A DNA stretch of 64,000 nucleotides from Streptomyces lincolnensis (GCF_001685355.1 NZ_CP016438.1:8866001-8930000); one strand, 5' to 3'; positions 13,237 to 23,219 are shown, counted from the stretch's first letter. The notes: a model not told the origin generated them from the sequence alone. Program-made: numbers and translations.

Positions 13237-16200
13237 GTGGGGATGGCAAGGGTGCGGAGCGTGCTCCGCCTGCTCGGGGGCGCGGCGCTGACCGTCGCCG
13301 TCGGAGTGGCGACGAATCAGGTGTACTCCGACAAGGGCCTCAGCTGGACATGGCTGTACGCCTCGTTCGGACTCGGTGTCCTGGTGCTGCTGTACACGGA
13401 GGTGTGGGCCGCGCCCTCCCCGGCCGGCGCCGCGGACGGCGCGCCCGCTGCCGGACGCGGCCAGCGGGGTATCTATCTGCGCCAACTGCGCGAGAACGTC
13501 CGCGACATGGAGACCGTGGGCATCGCCACCCAGGGCGAGTTCGTGCTGCGGATGCGCCAGGTGTATGTCGACGTCAGCCTGACCTCCCAGGTGCTGCACG
13601 CCGTCGCCGGAGAGCCGTATCTGGGCGCCCTGCCCGGCGGCGAGCCGACGGGGCTGGGGCGGCGCCGCAGCCTGGAGTCGGTGCTGAGGGACGCCGAGCG
13701 GGGCGACGGCGCCCGCGTCCTCGCGGTGATCGGCGGACCGGGGTCCGGCAAGACGACACTGGCCCGGAACACGGCGCTGGGACTCTGTGAGCACCGCTGG
13801 CGGCCCTCGAAGCGCCGGTTGCCGGTCCTGCTGTACCTGCGCGACCACGCCGAGGCCCTGCTGGCCCCGAGCGCCCCGGGGCTCGGCGCGGTGGCCGTCG
13901 CCGCGAGCTGGCTCGACGGCAAGGTGACGGCGCGCTGGCTGGAACGCCGGCTCGACCGCGGCGGATGCGTCGTGCTCCTGGACGGGCTGGACGAGGTCGC
14001 CGACCCGGCGGAACGCGGCCGCGTGGTGGCGTGGGTGGGGCGGCAGACGCAGCAGTACCCGCGCAACGTGTACGTGGTGACCTCGCGCCCGCACGGCTAC
14101 CAGTCCAACCCCCTGTCCGGCGCCGAGGTGCTTCAGGTGCGCCGGTTCACCGGGGAACAGATCGAGCGCTTCCTGCACCAGTGGTCGTACGCGATCGAGT
14201 CACGGGCCCGGATGGGCACGGGCCGTGAGGTGCAGGCCGCCGCGGACCGCAACGCGGAGGACCTGCGGTCCCGGCTGCGCGCCCGGCCGGCACTGTACGA
14301 CCTGGCCGCGAACCCGCTGCTGCTCACCATGATCGCGAACGTGCACCGCTACCGCGGCCAACTGCCCGGCAGCCGCGCCGAGTTGTACGCGGAGATGTGC
14401 GACGTGCTGTTGCACCGGCGCTACGAGGCCCGCGGCCTGAGGGACGCCACCGGTCTCAGCGGTCCGCACAAGCAGTACGTCATGCAGCACCTGGCTCTCG
14501 CCATGATGAAGGCCAAGATCCGCCACTGGCCCGCCCACGAGGCCGCGGACGCGATCGACCTGCCGCTGCGGCGGGTCCCCGGCGACGTCGCCGCGGAGGT
14601 CTTCCTGGAGGAGGTCCGCAAGAGCGGTCTGCTGGTGGAACGCGAGCACGGCGTGTACGGATTCGCCCACCTCACCCTCCAGGAGTATCTGGCCGCCGCC
14701 CAACTCGGCACCCCGGGCGCCGATCTCGCCGCGCTGACCGACAACGTGGACGACGGGTGGTGGCGGGAGACCATTCAGCTGTGGGCCGCCGGGAACGACG
14801 CGACCGCGGTCATCACCGCCTGCCTGGACTCCGGTACGGTCCACGCGCTGGCCCTCGCTTTCGACTGTGCCGACCAGGCACGCACCGTCGAGCCCGCGGT
14901 GCGCGGCCGGCTGGAGGACCTCCTGACCTCCACCGCGTCCAGCCCGGTCGCCGACCCGGTCGTCCAGCGGCTGCTCGCCGGCATCCTGGCGACGCGCACC
15001 CTGCGCGAGACGATCCTGCTCGACGACACCAGTGCCCTGTGCGCGCATCCCGTCCCCCGCTCTCTGTACGCCCTGTTCGTGCAGGACGAAGAGGCCGCCG
15101 GCCGCCGTCATCCCCGGGCCGTTTCCGGCACCGACGCGGAGGACACCGGCGCTCCGGCCGTCGGGATGGAGGCGGGTGACGCCGAGCGCTTCGTCAGCTG
15201 GGTGAACACCCTCGTCAGCGAGCAGTCCTACCGTCTTCCGGGGCCCGGAGAACTCGCGGACCACGGCTCCGCGATCGCCGCCCATCTCAACCGGCACACC
15301 GTGTGGGCACAGGAGCGTGACCGCGTCCTCCTTCACCAGCCGCCGGGCTCCCACTGGCCCTACCCCGCGCCGACCCGGACCCGGGCCCGTTCCCTCGCGG
15401 TCGACGACGGCCGGCAACTCACCTCCTTCCTCCGGCTGTTGGCGGCCCCCGCCCACCAGCGCACGCGCGTCGCCGATTGGGTGAGGGTGCTGGTCGGTGG
15501 ACTCACCCGGACACCCGAGGCGCGTGACGATCCCGGACTGGGGCGGCGCAACTTCGTCCTGGATCTCGGTCTGGACTTCGCACTCGCGCTCTCCCTCCAG
15601 CTGGTCCTGGCCGACGCCCTGTCCTCCGGTGCCACCCGACGAGGCGATCCCGGGCCGGCGCTCGATCGCGCCCGCGCTCTCGCCGACGCGCTGAACCACG
15701 ACCGGTACCACTTCCGCTCCGACATCACAGCCCTCGACCGCATCGACCGCGCGCTCGCGATGGATCCCGCGCTGGACCGGGTCCGCGCCCGCGGGATCGG
15801 CCTGGACCGGATCGGCGACCGGCCACGGGCCCTCAACGACGCCTTGGTGTGCGCCTTCGATCACGCGTTGGCCCACTCCCGGCATCACGCCCTCCATTTC
15901 CTCCGCGCCGAAGTGACCGACCGTCTGCGGGCCTTCGTCTTCGCCCTCAATGGCATTGCCGACTCCGCCGCCGACATCCGCCGGGCCCGCCAGACCCGTG
16001 GCCTGCTGGGCGGCGCACCGGGCCCCGACGTGGGAGTCGACCTCGCCGGGCTTCTCGTCCCCACGCTCGACCTGGGCGACGATCTGCTCGACACGCGGGA
16101 CGTCATCGACGTCAGTGACGTGCGCATGGGCCCGGTGGTCGTGCCCTCCCAGACGGAGAGCCTCGCCCTGGCCATCGACCTCGCCGGCGGCCACGTCAAC

Positions 16201-16707
16201 GACCCCCTCGTGTCGAGGGTGACCCTCACCGCCGTCCGTACGCTGTTCGCCTTCTGGAGGCCGCCGGCCGGCGTGGGCCTCCCAGGGGTGCTGGCGGATC
16301 TCGACGATCTGCTCGGCAGGACCGTCGACGCCATCCCGGCTCCGGAGCAGCCGCTGCCGGAGGACGCCACCACAGCGCTGCGTCAGGTCTGGGATCTTCT
16401 GCGGGTTCCGTCCTCCGCGCCCCCCGCGTCTCTGCCAGAACAGGTCCGCACCCTGGTGAACCACACGGGCGAGTTGCTGACTTTCATCCGCGAGAGGAGG
16501 ACACCCGCCGGCTCCCAGGCGCCGGCGTGCGCCCGCGTGGCGATCCTCATCGCCATCACGGCACTGGGCGAAGCGGGCCAGGGCCATGAGGACGCCGTCC
16601 GGCACCTACGGCGGATCTGGCAGAGCCTTGGGGCCCGGGAGGACTCCGTGCAGAGCCGGAGGACGGCACCGAACCAGACCCTCTTCCTCACCCGCGTCCA
16701 CCAGTAG
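13237..16707 (+). CDS. Membrane-anchored NACHT-domain NTPase (NLR-like)
   Basis: A 1156-residue STAND NTPase. Two hydrophobic segments at about residues 8-25 and 38-53 anchor it. The NACHT domain has Walker [10 protein letters not shown] (166-174), Walker [10 protein letters not shown] (246-254), the SRPHGYQ sensor segment and a helical region ending in [12 protein letters not shown]. The long C-terminal part has no clear repeat family, but around residues 790-910 it is rich in Asp/Arg/Ala/Leu segments such as [20 protein letters not shown], resembling degenerate helical repeats seen in other actinobacterial NACHT proteins. Bacterial NACHT proteins include antiphage sensors, which is a possible role here. 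GAAGGG precedes the GTG at 13237 by six bases; an ATG at 13243 is the alternative. Confidence 0.88.
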   Translation: MGMARVRSVLRLLGGAALTVAVGVATNQVYSDKGLSWTWLYASFGLGVLVLLYTEVWAAPSPAGAADGAPAAGRGQRGIYLRQLRENVRDMETVGIATQGEFVLRMRQVYVDVSLTSQVLHAVAGEPYLGALPGGEPTGLGRRRSLESVLRDAERGDGARVLAVIGGPGSGKTTLARNTALGLCEHRWRPSKRRLPVLLYLRDHAEALLAPSAPGLGAVAVAASWLDGKVTARWLERRLDRGGCVVLLDGLDEVADPAERGRVVAWVGRQTQQYPRNVYVVTSRPHGYQSNPLSGAEVLQVRRFTGEQIERFLHQWSYAIESRARMGTGREVQAAADRNAEDLRSRLRARPALYDLAANPLLLTMIANVHRYRGQLPGSRAELYAEMCDVLLHRRYEARGLRDATGLSGPHKQYVMQHLALAMMKAKIRHWPAHEAADAIDLPLRRVPGDVAAEVFLEEVRKSGLLVEREHGVYGFAHLTLQEYLAAAQLGTPGADLAALTDNVDDGWWRETIQLWAAGNDATAVITACLDSGTVHALALAFDCADQARTVEPAVRGRLEDLLTSTASSPVADPVVQRLLAGILATRTLRETILLDDTSALCAHPVPRSLYALFVQDEEAAGRRHPRAVSGTDAEDTGAPAVGMEAGDAERFVSWVNTLVSEQSYRLPGPGELADHGSAIAAHLNRHTVWAQERDRVLLHQPPGSHWPYPAPTRTRARSLAVDDGRQLTSFLRLLAAPAHQRTRVADWVRVLVGGLTRTPEARDDPGLGRRNFVLDLGLDFALALSLQLVLADALSSGATRRGDPGPALDRARALADALNHDRYHFRSDITALDRIDRALAMDPALDRVRARGIGLDRIGDRPRALNDALVCAFDHALAHSRHHALHFLRAEVTDRLRAFVFALNGIADSAADIRRARQTRGLLGGAPGPDVGVDLAGLLVPTLDLGDDLLDTRDVIDVSDVRMGPVVVPSQTESLALAIDLAGGHVNDPLVSRVTLTAVRTLFAFWRPPAGVGLPGVLADLDDLLGRTVDAIPAPEQPLPEDATTALRQVWDLLRVPSSAPPASLPEQVRTLVNHTGELLTFIRERRTPAGSQAPACARVAILIAITALGEAGQGHEDAVRHLRRIWQSLGAREDSVQSRRTAPNQTLFLTRVHQ

Positions 16708-16710
16708 GCC

Positions 16711-16758
16711 GGGGCGGACATCGGGGAGGGGTCAGAAGCGCGCCCCGATGTCCGCCCC
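16711..16758. terminator. Perfect 16-bp inverted repeat, bidirectional terminator
   Basis: GGGGCGGACATCGGGG at 16711-16726 and its exact complement at 16743-16758, with a 16-base loop. It begins just after the NACHT stop and overlaps the last codons and stop of the convergent pectate lyase gene. Both transcripts would form the same strong stem. Confidence 0.75.
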
Positions 16759-17934
16759 GTTGCGCGGCACCAGGAACGACGGTGCCGCGGGCAGGGAGCC
16801 GTCCGCCTTCCGTACGCCTGTGAGGGGGGCCGGGTCGGTGCTCAGGACCGACGAGGCGTTCCATGTGCCGCCCAGGTCCCAGGAGTTGCCGCTGGAGACG
16901 GTCGCGGAGCCGAGCGCCGCGGCGGTGGCGTCGGCGACGGAGAGGTTGGCGGTGAGGACGGCCCTGCCGCCCGAGGTGTCGACGTCGAAGCCCGTCCGGG
17001 CGTTGGCCCAGGTGGAGTTGCGGGTCAGGGCGAGGGCACCGGGATTGCCGTTGTCCGTGACGCCGTGCGCGGCGTTCTTGAAGGAGGCGCTGCCGCGGAG
17101 GGTGTGGGCGACCGCCGGGGCCGGGCTGCCGCCGCCGAGCTTGAAGCCGTTGCCGTCGCCCGCGAAGTCGGGGAAGTTCCAGCGGTTGAAGCCGTTGCCG
17201 TACGCGACCGTGTTCTCGATGACGATCGGCGAGGCGAACTTCCAGTTGTCGAAACCGTCGTCGACGTTGTTCCACAGCCGGGCGCCCCGCACGACATTGC
17301 CGGTGCCGCTGCCCTCCTTGATGGCGAGTCCGTCCGCGCTCTCGCCGTTCTTGCGCGGGTCGCGGTTGGCGTAACTGTCCAGGTTCAGGATCTGGTTGCC
17401 GCTGGAGGCGCCCTGGAGCTGGAAGCCGGACTCGTAGTTGTCGTGGGTCCGCAGGCGGGCGAAGACGTTGGTGTTGCAGCCGTCGCAGTACACCCCGTAC
17501 GGGCCGTTCACGATCTCCAGGTCCGAGATCCGCCAGTACGACGCCTCGATGTGGACCGCCCCGCGCTCGGCCCGCGGAATGGTGCCGCCGACCGGTGTGT
17601 GGCTCGCGGGCAGCCGCTCGCCGTCGATCACGACCCGCTCGCCCTGGTACGCGCCGAGGGTGATGGGCTGGGAGGCGGTGCCCGAGGTGGTGATGGTGAC
17701 GTTGTCGGTGAGCGCGTAGGTGCCGCCGCGTACGGCGATGGTGTCACCGGGCTTCGCCAGGTCCACGGCCCGCTGGACGCTCCGCAGGGGCTGCGTGAGC
17801 GTCCCCGGCGCGGAGTCGCTGCCGTTGGTGGCGACGACCAGGGTCGTGGCCGCCGCGGACGCCTCGGTCACCGGTAACGCCGTCACCAGCACGGCACCGA
17901 TCGCCGCCGCCGTCCAGATCGCCGTGTTGCGCAT
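16732..17934 (-). CDS. Secreted right-handed parallel beta-helix protein, PL9-like pectate lyase
   Basis: A 400-residue exported protein with a signal peptide (MRNTAIW, then a hydrophobic stretch ending near ASAA). The body has the beta-helix pattern of family 9 polysaccharide lyases, including TNGSDSAPGTLTQPLRSVQRA, ESADGLAIKEGSGTG and NNVDDGFDNW. It would cleave pectate or a related uronic-acid polymer by beta-elimination outside the cell. The ATG at 17934 has GGGAGG five bases upstream. It stands alone, convergent with the NACHT gene. PL9 is assigned from recognised motifs; substrate specificity is inferred. Confidence 0.82.
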   Translation of the reverse strand: MRNTAIWTAAAIGAVLVTALPVTEASAAATTLVVATNGSDSAPGTLTQPLRSVQRAVDLAKPGDTIAVRGGTYALTDNVTITTSGTASQPITLGAYQGERVVIDGERLPASHTPVGGTIPRAERGAVHIEASYWRISDLEIVNGPYGVYCDGCNTNVFARLRTHDNYESGFQLQGASSGNQILNLDSYANRDPRKNGESADGLAIKEGSGTGNVVRGARLWNNVDDGFDNWKFASPIVIENTVAYGNGFNRWNFPDFAGDGNGFKLGGGSPAPAVAHTLRGSASFKNAAHGVTDNGNPGALALTRNSTWANARTGFDVDTSGGRAVLTANLSVADATAAALGSATVSSGNSWDLGGTWNASSVLSTDPAPLTGVRKADGSLPAAPSFLVPRNGADIGARF

Positions 17935-18027
17935 GGGGCCTCCCGCCTCCGCCTGCCTACCGTGTCGCACGGCAGTGGCCGCCGGGGGCGGGGAGGTTGC
18001 CGGGTGGGCGGGGCCTGTTCCGACTCG

Positions 18028-18891
18028 TCAGCCCCGGTTTGGACGGGCGGCGAGACGGGCGTACTCCCACGGGTCGTGGGCGCTGAAGACGGTGACCTGT
18101 TCCGTCGGGGCGTGATGGAGGCCGCGCAGTAGCTCGAGGGTCGCGAGGCGGGCCGCGCCGTCGGTCTGTGCGCCGTGCTGGACGGGGTCGAGGGCAGGGT
18201 GGGAAAGGGGCGGGGTGTGCTCGATCTCTCCGTGGTACATGTATGCGTCGCCCGCGTGCAGCAGCCACCGTCCGTCCCCGTCGCGCACGGCGACACCCGC
18301 GTGTCCCGCCGAGTGGCCCGGCAGCGGCACCAGCAACAGATCGCACCCCAGCCCCTGCGGGCGCGCCACGCCCGGGATGCCGGACCACTCCGTGTGCCCG
18401 TCCACACGAGCCGGCGTCAGCAGCGGGCCGTGCGCCCGGTGCGCCGGCATGAAGCGGTCGAGGCTGTGCCGGTGGTGCGGTGCCGTGGGGTCGGTGACGG
18501 CCCGGTACTCGTCGGGGTGCACATGCACCCGTGCGTGCGGGAAGTCCGCAAGCCCTCCCGTGTGGTCGCGGTGCAGGTGGGTGACCACGATGTGCCGCAC
18601 GTCCGCGGGCGTGTACCCGAGACGGACGACCTGCCGCAGCGCGCTCTCCTCCAGGTCCAGCGCGGGCCGGGCGTAGGCCACCCAGTCCGCGCCCAGCGAC
18701 CGTTCGGGATGTCGTAGGTCGGCGGTGCCGAGGCCGGTGTCCACCAGGACCAGCCCGTCGGTGTCCGTCTCGACGAGCAGGCAGTGGCAGACGGCGGCGA
18801 CGGGTTCGCCGCTTGCGGAAGCCGCGGTGAGCGGTTCTCCGAGTGGTGGAATCCTCCGCAGAGAACCGCAGTTGAGGTGATGGACGCGCAC
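18028..18891 (-). CDS. MBL-fold metallo-hydrolase, lactonase-like
   Basis: A 287-residue metallo-beta-lactamase-fold enzyme. The metal site motif is THLHRDHTGG, followed by a later His in PLPGHSAGH and Asp in LHAGDAYMY. The layout resembles N-acyl-homoserine-lactone lactonases and related hydrolases, but the substrate cannot be read from sequence. The GTG at 18891 follows AGGGGG by about six bases. It is divergent from an HxlR-type regulator 59 bp away, a common arrangement in which the regulator controls the hydrolase. Confidence 0.83.
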   Translation of the reverse strand: MRVHHLNCGSLRRIPPLGEPLTAASASGEPVAAVCHCLLVETDTDGLVLVDTGLGTADLRHPERSLGADWVAYARPALDLEESALRQVVRLGYTPADVRHIVVTHLHRDHTGGLADFPHARVHVHPDEYRAVTDPTAPHHRHSLDRFMPAHRAHGPLLTPARVDGHTEWSGIPGVARPQGLGCDLLLVPLPGHSAGHAGVAVRDGDGRWLLHAGDAYMYHGEIEHTPPLSHPALDPVQHGAQTDGAARLATLELLRGLHHAPTEQVTVFSAHDPWEYARLAARPNRG

Positions 18892-18950
18892 AAGGGCCCC
18901 CTGGCGGTCGTCGGGTGGGCTGTTCGCGACCGACGGTAGGAGGGACCTTC

Positions 18951-19382
18951 GTGACTCACCAAACGGTTGGATACGCACCGGCGGGTGACCGGGACGGGCC
19001 GCTGGCGGACTGCCCGGACAGCGCGCTCGTCCCACCCGGCCACGAACCGCGCTGCCCCGTCGACATCACGCTCGCCGTGCTGGGCGGCCGCTGGACACCG
19101 CTGGTCCTGCGCGAGTTCCTGCGCCGCGGTGAGGCCACCTACTCCGAGCTGTCCGCGGCCCTGCCCGCCCTCTCGGACAAGGTGCTCTCCGACCGGCTGG
19201 CGCAACTGACCGGTGCGGGGGTCCTCGAACGTCACCGCATCCCCGGCTGGCCGCCCCGGGTCCACTACGCCCTCACCGTCCAGGGCAGGGAGCTGGAGCC
19301 GGTGATGCGCGGCATGTGGGAGTGGGGCTCGGCGCGGCGCGGCGCCCTCGGCGGTGCACCGGGGCCGTCCGGCACGGCCTAG
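18951..19382 (+). CDS. HxlR-family transcriptional regulator
   Basis: A 143-residue winged-helix regulator with the family pattern CPVDITLAVLGGRWTPLVLREF, followed by a recognition region ending LSDRLAQLTGAGVLERHRI and PPRVHYALT. The N-terminal Cys in RCPVD is the residue used for redox or aldehyde sensing in some members. The GTG start has AGGAGGG seven bases upstream. It is divergent from the MBL hydrolase and ends 10 bp before the HAD gene start. Confidence 0.9.
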   Translation: MTHQTVGYAPAGDRDGPLADCPDSALVPPGHEPRCPVDITLAVLGGRWTPLVLREFLRRGEATYSELSAALPALSDKVLSDRLAQLTGAGVLERHRIPGWPPRVHYALTVQGRELEPVMRGMWEWGSARRGALGGAPGPSGTA

Positions 19383-19392
19383 GCTCGGCGTC

Positions 19393-19881
19393 ATGACGGA
19401 CAGCAAGCCACCCCTCGCCGTGTTCGACCTGGACAACACCCTCGCCGACACGGCCCACCGGCAGCGGTTCCTGGAGCGCAGCCCGCGGGACTGGGACGCC
19501 TTCTTCGCCGCCGCGCCGCAGGATCCGCCGATCCCGGAGGGCATCGCGCTGGTGCTGGAGAGCGCCGAGGAGTGCGAGGTCGTCTATCTCACCGGGCGGC
19601 CCGAGCGCTGCCGGCGCGACACGCTCGACTGGCTGGCCGCGCAGGGGCTGCCGGAGGGGCGGGTCCACATGCGGCGCAACGGCGACCGGCGGCCCGCCCG
19701 GCGCACCAAGCTGGAGGTCCTGAACCGTCTTGCCCGCACCCGGGAGGTCCGGGTGCTGGTGGACGACGACGAGCTGGTCTGCGAGGACGCCGAACGGGCC
19801 GGTTTCACCGTCGTACGGGCGCGCTGGACCGCCCCTTCCGCCGCGCTGAAGACCGCGCAGGAGCGGGAGGGGCGGACCTGA
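19393..19881 (+). CDS. HAD-superfamily phosphatase
   Basis: A 162-residue protein with HAD motif I FDLDNTLADT, motif II in VVYLTGRPE, a conserved Lys in RRTKLEVLNRL, and motif III in VLVDDDELVCEDA. This compact form resembles the phosphatase module of polynucleotide kinase and LNS2-type domains, so a 3'-phosphatase or similar role is possible. It lies 10 bp downstream of the HxlR gene and may be cotranscribed. Substrate unknown. Confidence 0.85.
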   Translation: MTDSKPPLAVFDLDNTLADTAHRQRFLERSPRDWDAFFAAAPQDPPIPEGIALVLESAEECEVVYLTGRPERCRRDTLDWLAAQGLPEGRVHMRRNGDRRPARRTKLEVLNRLARTREVRVLVDDDELVCEDAERAGFTVVRARWTAPSAALKTAQEREGRT

Positions 19882-19905
19882 GGGGCCGAGGCCCGCGGTG
19901 GGCCG

Positions 19906-20121
19906 TCAGTCGGACTCGTCCAGGCGGAAGCCGACCTTCAGACCCACCTGCCAGTGCGCGACCTGACCGTCCTCGATCTGGCCGCGCACCTGGGTCACCT
20001 CGAACCAGTCCAGATTCCGCAGGGTCTGCGAAGCCCGGGTGATGCCGTTGCGGATCGCCTGGTCGACGCCCTCGGGCGAGGTGCCGACGATCTCGGTCAC
20101 CCGGTACGTGTGATTCGTCAT
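19906..20121 (-). CDS. Dodecin, flavin-binding storage protein
   Basis: A 71-residue protein, MTNHTYRVTEIVGTSPEG..., matching dodecin: one beta-alpha-beta-beta unit that forms hollow dodecamers binding flavin or coenzyme A. The conserved tryptophan in LDWFEV stacks on the isoalloxazine ring, and the Gln in HWQVGLKVGFRL is also typical. It is a single gene lying 44 bp downstream of egtD on the same strand. Confidence 0.95.
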   Translation of the reverse strand: MTNHTYRVTEIVGTSPEGVDQAIRNGITRASQTLRNLDWFEVTQVRGQIEDGQVAHWQVGLKVGFRLDESD

Positions 20122-20164
20122 GGTTCCACCGTGCCTCAGGCCGCGGCGCGGCGCGAGCCGTCCG

Positions 20165-21127
20165 TCAACGCGCCACGCTCAGTGACAGCGCGAAGCGGCC
20201 TTCGTCGTCCGTCCACCAGTGGGCCAGTTCCAGCCCCGCCGCGGACAGTTCGGCACGTACTCCCTCCTTCCGGAACTTCGCCGAGACCTCGGTGTGCAGT
20301 TCCTCGCCGGCCGCGAAGTCGACGGCGAGGTCGAGCGCCGGGATCTTGACGGTCTGGGCGGTACGGGAGCGCAGGCGCATCTCGATCCACTCGTGGTCGG
20401 CGTCCCAGAGGGCCACGTGGTCGAAGGTGTCGGGATCGAAGTCGGCGCCCAGTTCACGGTCGACGACGGTCAGGACGTTCTTGTTGAACGCGGCCGTCAC
20501 CCCGGCCGCGTCGTCGTACGCCCGGACCAGGACCCGCTCGTCCTTGACCAGGTCCGTGCCGAGCAGCAGGGCGTCGCCGGGGGAGAGCAGGGCGCGCACG
20601 GAGGACAGGAACGCGGCGCGTTCCACCGGGACCAGGTTGCCGATCGTGCCGCCGAGGAACGCCACCAGCCGCGGCCCGGGGGTGTCCGGCAGCGTCAGCC
20701 GGGCGGTGAAGTCGGCGATGAGGGCGTGCACCCGCAGCCCGGGCCGCTCGGCCACGAGCGCCTGCCCCGCCTGGGTGAGCGCGCTCTCGCTGACGTCGAC
20801 CGGGACGTAGGTGTCCAGGCCGGTGAGGGCGTCGATGATGTGCCGGGTCTTCTCCGAGGAGCCGGAGCCCAGTTCGACCAGGGTGCGGGCACCGGTCGCC
20901 GCGGCGATCTCGGCGGACCGGGCGAGCAGGATCTCCCGCTCGGCACGGGTCGGGTAGTACTCGGGCAACTCGGTGATCTGCTCGAAGAGTTCGCTGCCGT
21001 GCGCGTCGTAGAACCACTTCGGCGGCAGGGTCTTCGGGGTGTGGGTCAGGCCCTTGAGGACGTCGGCGCGCAGGGCGGCCTCCGTGGCGTCCTCGGGCAG
21101 GGTGCGGGTGAGAAGGAACGAACTCAC
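20165..21127 (-). CDS. egtD: L-histidine N(alpha)-methyltransferase (ergothioneine biosynthesis)
   Basis: A 320-residue SAM-dependent enzyme that trimethylates histidine to hercynine, the first committed step to ergothioneine. It has the early LPPKWFYDAHGSELFEQIT segment, the SAM-binding LVELGSGSSEKTR motif, FLGGTIGN, and EMRLRS near the C-terminus. The GTG at 21127 overlaps the egtC stop as GTGA. It is the last gene of egtABCD. Confidence 0.96.
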   Translation of the reverse strand: MSSFLLTRTLPEDATEAALRADVLKGLTHTPKTLPPKWFYDAHGSELFEQITELPEYYPTRAEREILLARSAEIAAATGARTLVELGSGSSEKTRHIIDALTGLDTYVPVDVSESALTQAGQALVAERPGLRVHALIADFTARLTLPDTPGPRLVAFLGGTIGNLVPVERAAFLSSVRALLSPGDALLLGTDLVKDERVLVRAYDDAAGVTAAFNKNVLTVVDRELGADFDPDTFDHVALWDADHEWIEMRLRSRTAQTVKIPALDLAVDFAAGEELHTEVSAKFRKEGVRAELSAAGLELAHWWTDDEGRFALSLSVAR

Positions 21128-21915
21128 GTACGGGGCTCCTTCGAAGGGGCGGATGCCAGGGGGTCGCTCGGCTCCTTGAGCGGGGTGAGCAGCACGTCGG
21201 TGCGGCTCGCCGCGAGCAGGGTGCGGTCGGGCACCTCCTGCCAGTGCGGGTCGTCGTCGTAGGGCTCGGAGGCCACCACGGTGCCGCGGCCCGGGTGCGA
21301 CAGGTACCACAGGGTGTCGCCCCAGGCGGTCGCGGTGATGGTCTCGCCGTTGGTCAGCAGCAGGTTGAGCCGGGACGCGGGGGCCGCCTCGGCGACCTCC
21401 AGGACCGTGTCGGCCAGGGCCTGCCCCTCGTCGTCACCGCCGCGCAGCCGGCCCAGCACCAGCGCCCACACGAACGCCGAGTCGTTGCGGGCCTCCATCG
21501 ACAGCAGGTCCGCCGCGGGCAGCGTCGGGGCGAGGCCGGCCAGGGAGCGGGGCCAGCCCGCCACCGCGCCGTTGTGACTGAACAGCCAGCGGTCCGAGGA
21601 GTACGGCGCCGCCGCGGCCTCCGCGTCGGCGCCCGCGAGGGTCGCGTCGCGTACGGCGGCCAGGACCGCCGAACTCCTGACGACCCGGGCCAGGTCCGTG
21701 AAGGACAGGTCCGCCCAGATGGGCCCGGCGCGCCGGTACCGGGCCGGGGCCGGGTCCCCGTCGGCGTACCAACCGACGCCGAAACCATCGGCGTTGACCG
21801 TGCCGTACCGCTGCCGCCGGGGTGCCCAGGACTGGCGGTACAGGCTGTGCGGCGGCTCGGTCAGGATCCGGCCGAGCGGTTCCGGTGGGCCCAGGTAGGC
21901 AAGGTGACGGCACAT
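21124..21915 (-). CDS. egtC: Ergothioneine biosynthesis amidohydrolase EgtC
   Basis: A 263-residue class II glutamine-amidotransferase-fold Ntn hydrolase. It removes the glutamyl group from gamma-glutamyl-hercynylcysteine sulfoxide. The nucleophile is Cys2 in MCRHLAYLG, exposed after Met removal. GFGVGWYADG and SHNGAVAGW are the usual amidotransferase motifs. Its ATG overlaps the egtB stop (TGATG) and its stop overlaps the egtD start. Confidence 0.96.
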   Translation of the reverse strand: MCRHLAYLGPPEPLGRILTEPPHSLYRQSWAPRRQRYGTVNADGFGVGWYADGDPAPARYRRAGPIWADLSFTDLARVVRSSAVLAAVRDATLAGADAEAAAAPYSSDRWLFSHNGAVAGWPRSLAGLAPTLPAADLLSMEARNDSAFVWALVLGRLRGGDDEGQALADTVLEVAEAAPASRLNLLLTNGETITATAWGDTLWYLSHPGRGTVVASEPYDDDPHWQEVPDRTLLAASRTDVLLTPLKEPSDPLASAPSKEPRT

Positions 21916-23219
21916 CAGACGGTCTCCGAGCGGGCCGTGCGGAACCCGGAGAAGATCTGCCGCCGGATCGGGTAGTCCCAGTTGCGGAACGTGCCCCGGC
22001 AGGCCACCGCGTCCACGGCGAACGAACCGCCGCGCAGCACCTTGTGGTCGGGGCCGAAGAACACCTCCGAGTACTCCTTGTACGGGAAGGGCTGGAACCC
22101 GGGATAGGGCTCGAAGTCGCTGGCCGTCCACTCCCACACGTCACCGATCAACTGCCTTACCCCGAGCGGCGATTCACCCTCCGGGTAGCTGCCCGCGGGC
22201 GCCGGGCGCAGGTGCCGCTGGCCCAGGTTGGCGTGCTGGGGCGCCGGGTCGGCGTCGCCCCACGGGTAGCGCGTGGAACGGTCGCCGGCGGGGTCGTGGC
22301 GGGCGGCCTTCTCCCACTCGGCCTCGGTGGGCAGCCGCCGCCCGGCCCAGCGGGCGTAGGCGTCGGCCTCGTACCAGCTCACGTGCACCACCGGCTCGTC
22401 GGACGGGACCACCTCGGTGACGCCGAAGCGGCGGCGCAGCCACTGCCTGCCGTCCCGGCTCCAGAACAGCGGGGCCTGGATGGAGTGCCGGCGGATGTGG
22501 TCCCAGCCCGCCGGGGCCCACCACCGCTCGTCCTGGTAGCCGCCGTCGTCGATGAACCGCTGGTACGCGCCGTTCGTCACCGGGGTGGTGTCGATCCAGA
22601 ACGGCGCCACCTCCCGCCGGTGCGCGGGGCGTTCGTTGTCCAGCGCCCACGGCTCGGTGGAGGTGCCCATCGTGAACGGGCCGCCGGGGACGAGGACTTC
22701 GGCCGGCCCGGTGAACAGCGGGGCCGGATCCGGGTCCGGGGCGGTCAGGGCCTGCGGGCCCTTGCGGAGCTGATGGGTGATCAGCATCGTCTCGTCGTGC
22801 TGCTGTTCGTGCTGGGCGATCATCCCGAAGGCGAAACCCGCCTCCGTCAGCCGCGTCCCGTGGAACGCCGCGCGCTCCAGCACGTCCAGCACCCGGCCGC
22901 GCACGTCGGCGGCGTACTCGCGGGCCTCCGCGGGCTTCAGCAGGGGCAGCTTCGGCCGCTCCGCGCGCGGGTGCTCGAAGGCGTCGTAGATGCTGTCGAT
23001 CTCGGGCCGTATCGCCTCCTGCCCGGCGACGGTCCGCAGCAGCCACTGCTCCTCCTGGTTGCCGATGTGCGCGAGGTCCCACACCAGCGGTGACATCAGC
23101 GGCGAGTGCTGGGCGGTGAGGTCGGGCTCCTCGACACAGCTGGTCAGCAGCGTCGTACGGTCCCGGGCGGTCACCAGGGTGCTCAGCGCGCGCTCGCGGA
23201 AGGTCTCGGGGTCGGTCAT
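21915..23219 (-). CDS. egtB: Hercynine oxygenase EgtB
   Basis: A 434-residue non-heme iron enzyme that joins hercynine to gamma-glutamylcysteine with oxygen, forming the sulfoxide. The N-terminal DinB-like domain holds the iron ligands in DLAHIGNQEEQW and in QHEQQHDET. The C-terminal formylglycine-generating-enzyme-like domain includes GDVWEWTASDFEPY and HKVLRGGSF. Its stop overlaps the egtC start, and its start overlaps the egtA stop. Confidence 0.96.
   Translation of the reverse strand: MTDPETFRERALSTLVTARDRTTLLTSCVEEPDLTAQHSPLMSPLVWDLAHIGNQEEQWLLRTVAGQEAIRPEIDSIYDAFEHPRAERPKLPLLKPAEAREYAADVRGRVLDVLERAAFHGTRLTEAGFAFGMIAQHEQQHDETMLITHQLRKGPQALTAPDPDPAPLFTGPAEVLVPGGPFTMGTSTEPWALDNERPAHRREVAPFWIDTTPVTNGAYQRFIDDGGYQDERWWAPAGWDHIRRHSIQAPLFWSRDGRQWLRRRFGVTEVVPSDEPVVHVSWYEADAYARWAGRRLPTEAEWEKAARHDPAGDRSTRYPWGDADPAPQHANLGQRHLRPAPAGSYPEGESPLGVRQLIGDVWEWTASDFEPYPGFQPFPYKEYSEVFFGPDHKVLRGGSFAVDAVACRGTFRNWDYPIRRQIFSGFRTARSETV

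Noticed and set aside
14200..16605. Open frame of about 800 codons antisense to the NACHT gene
   Set aside because: It is an artefact of high GC codon usage; no domain or ribosome site, and composition is typical of shadow frames.
13237..17934. NACHT gene and neighbours as a multigene defence island
   Set aside because: The neighbours are a ribosomal protein, metallochaperone and pectate lyase; nothing else looks like defence.
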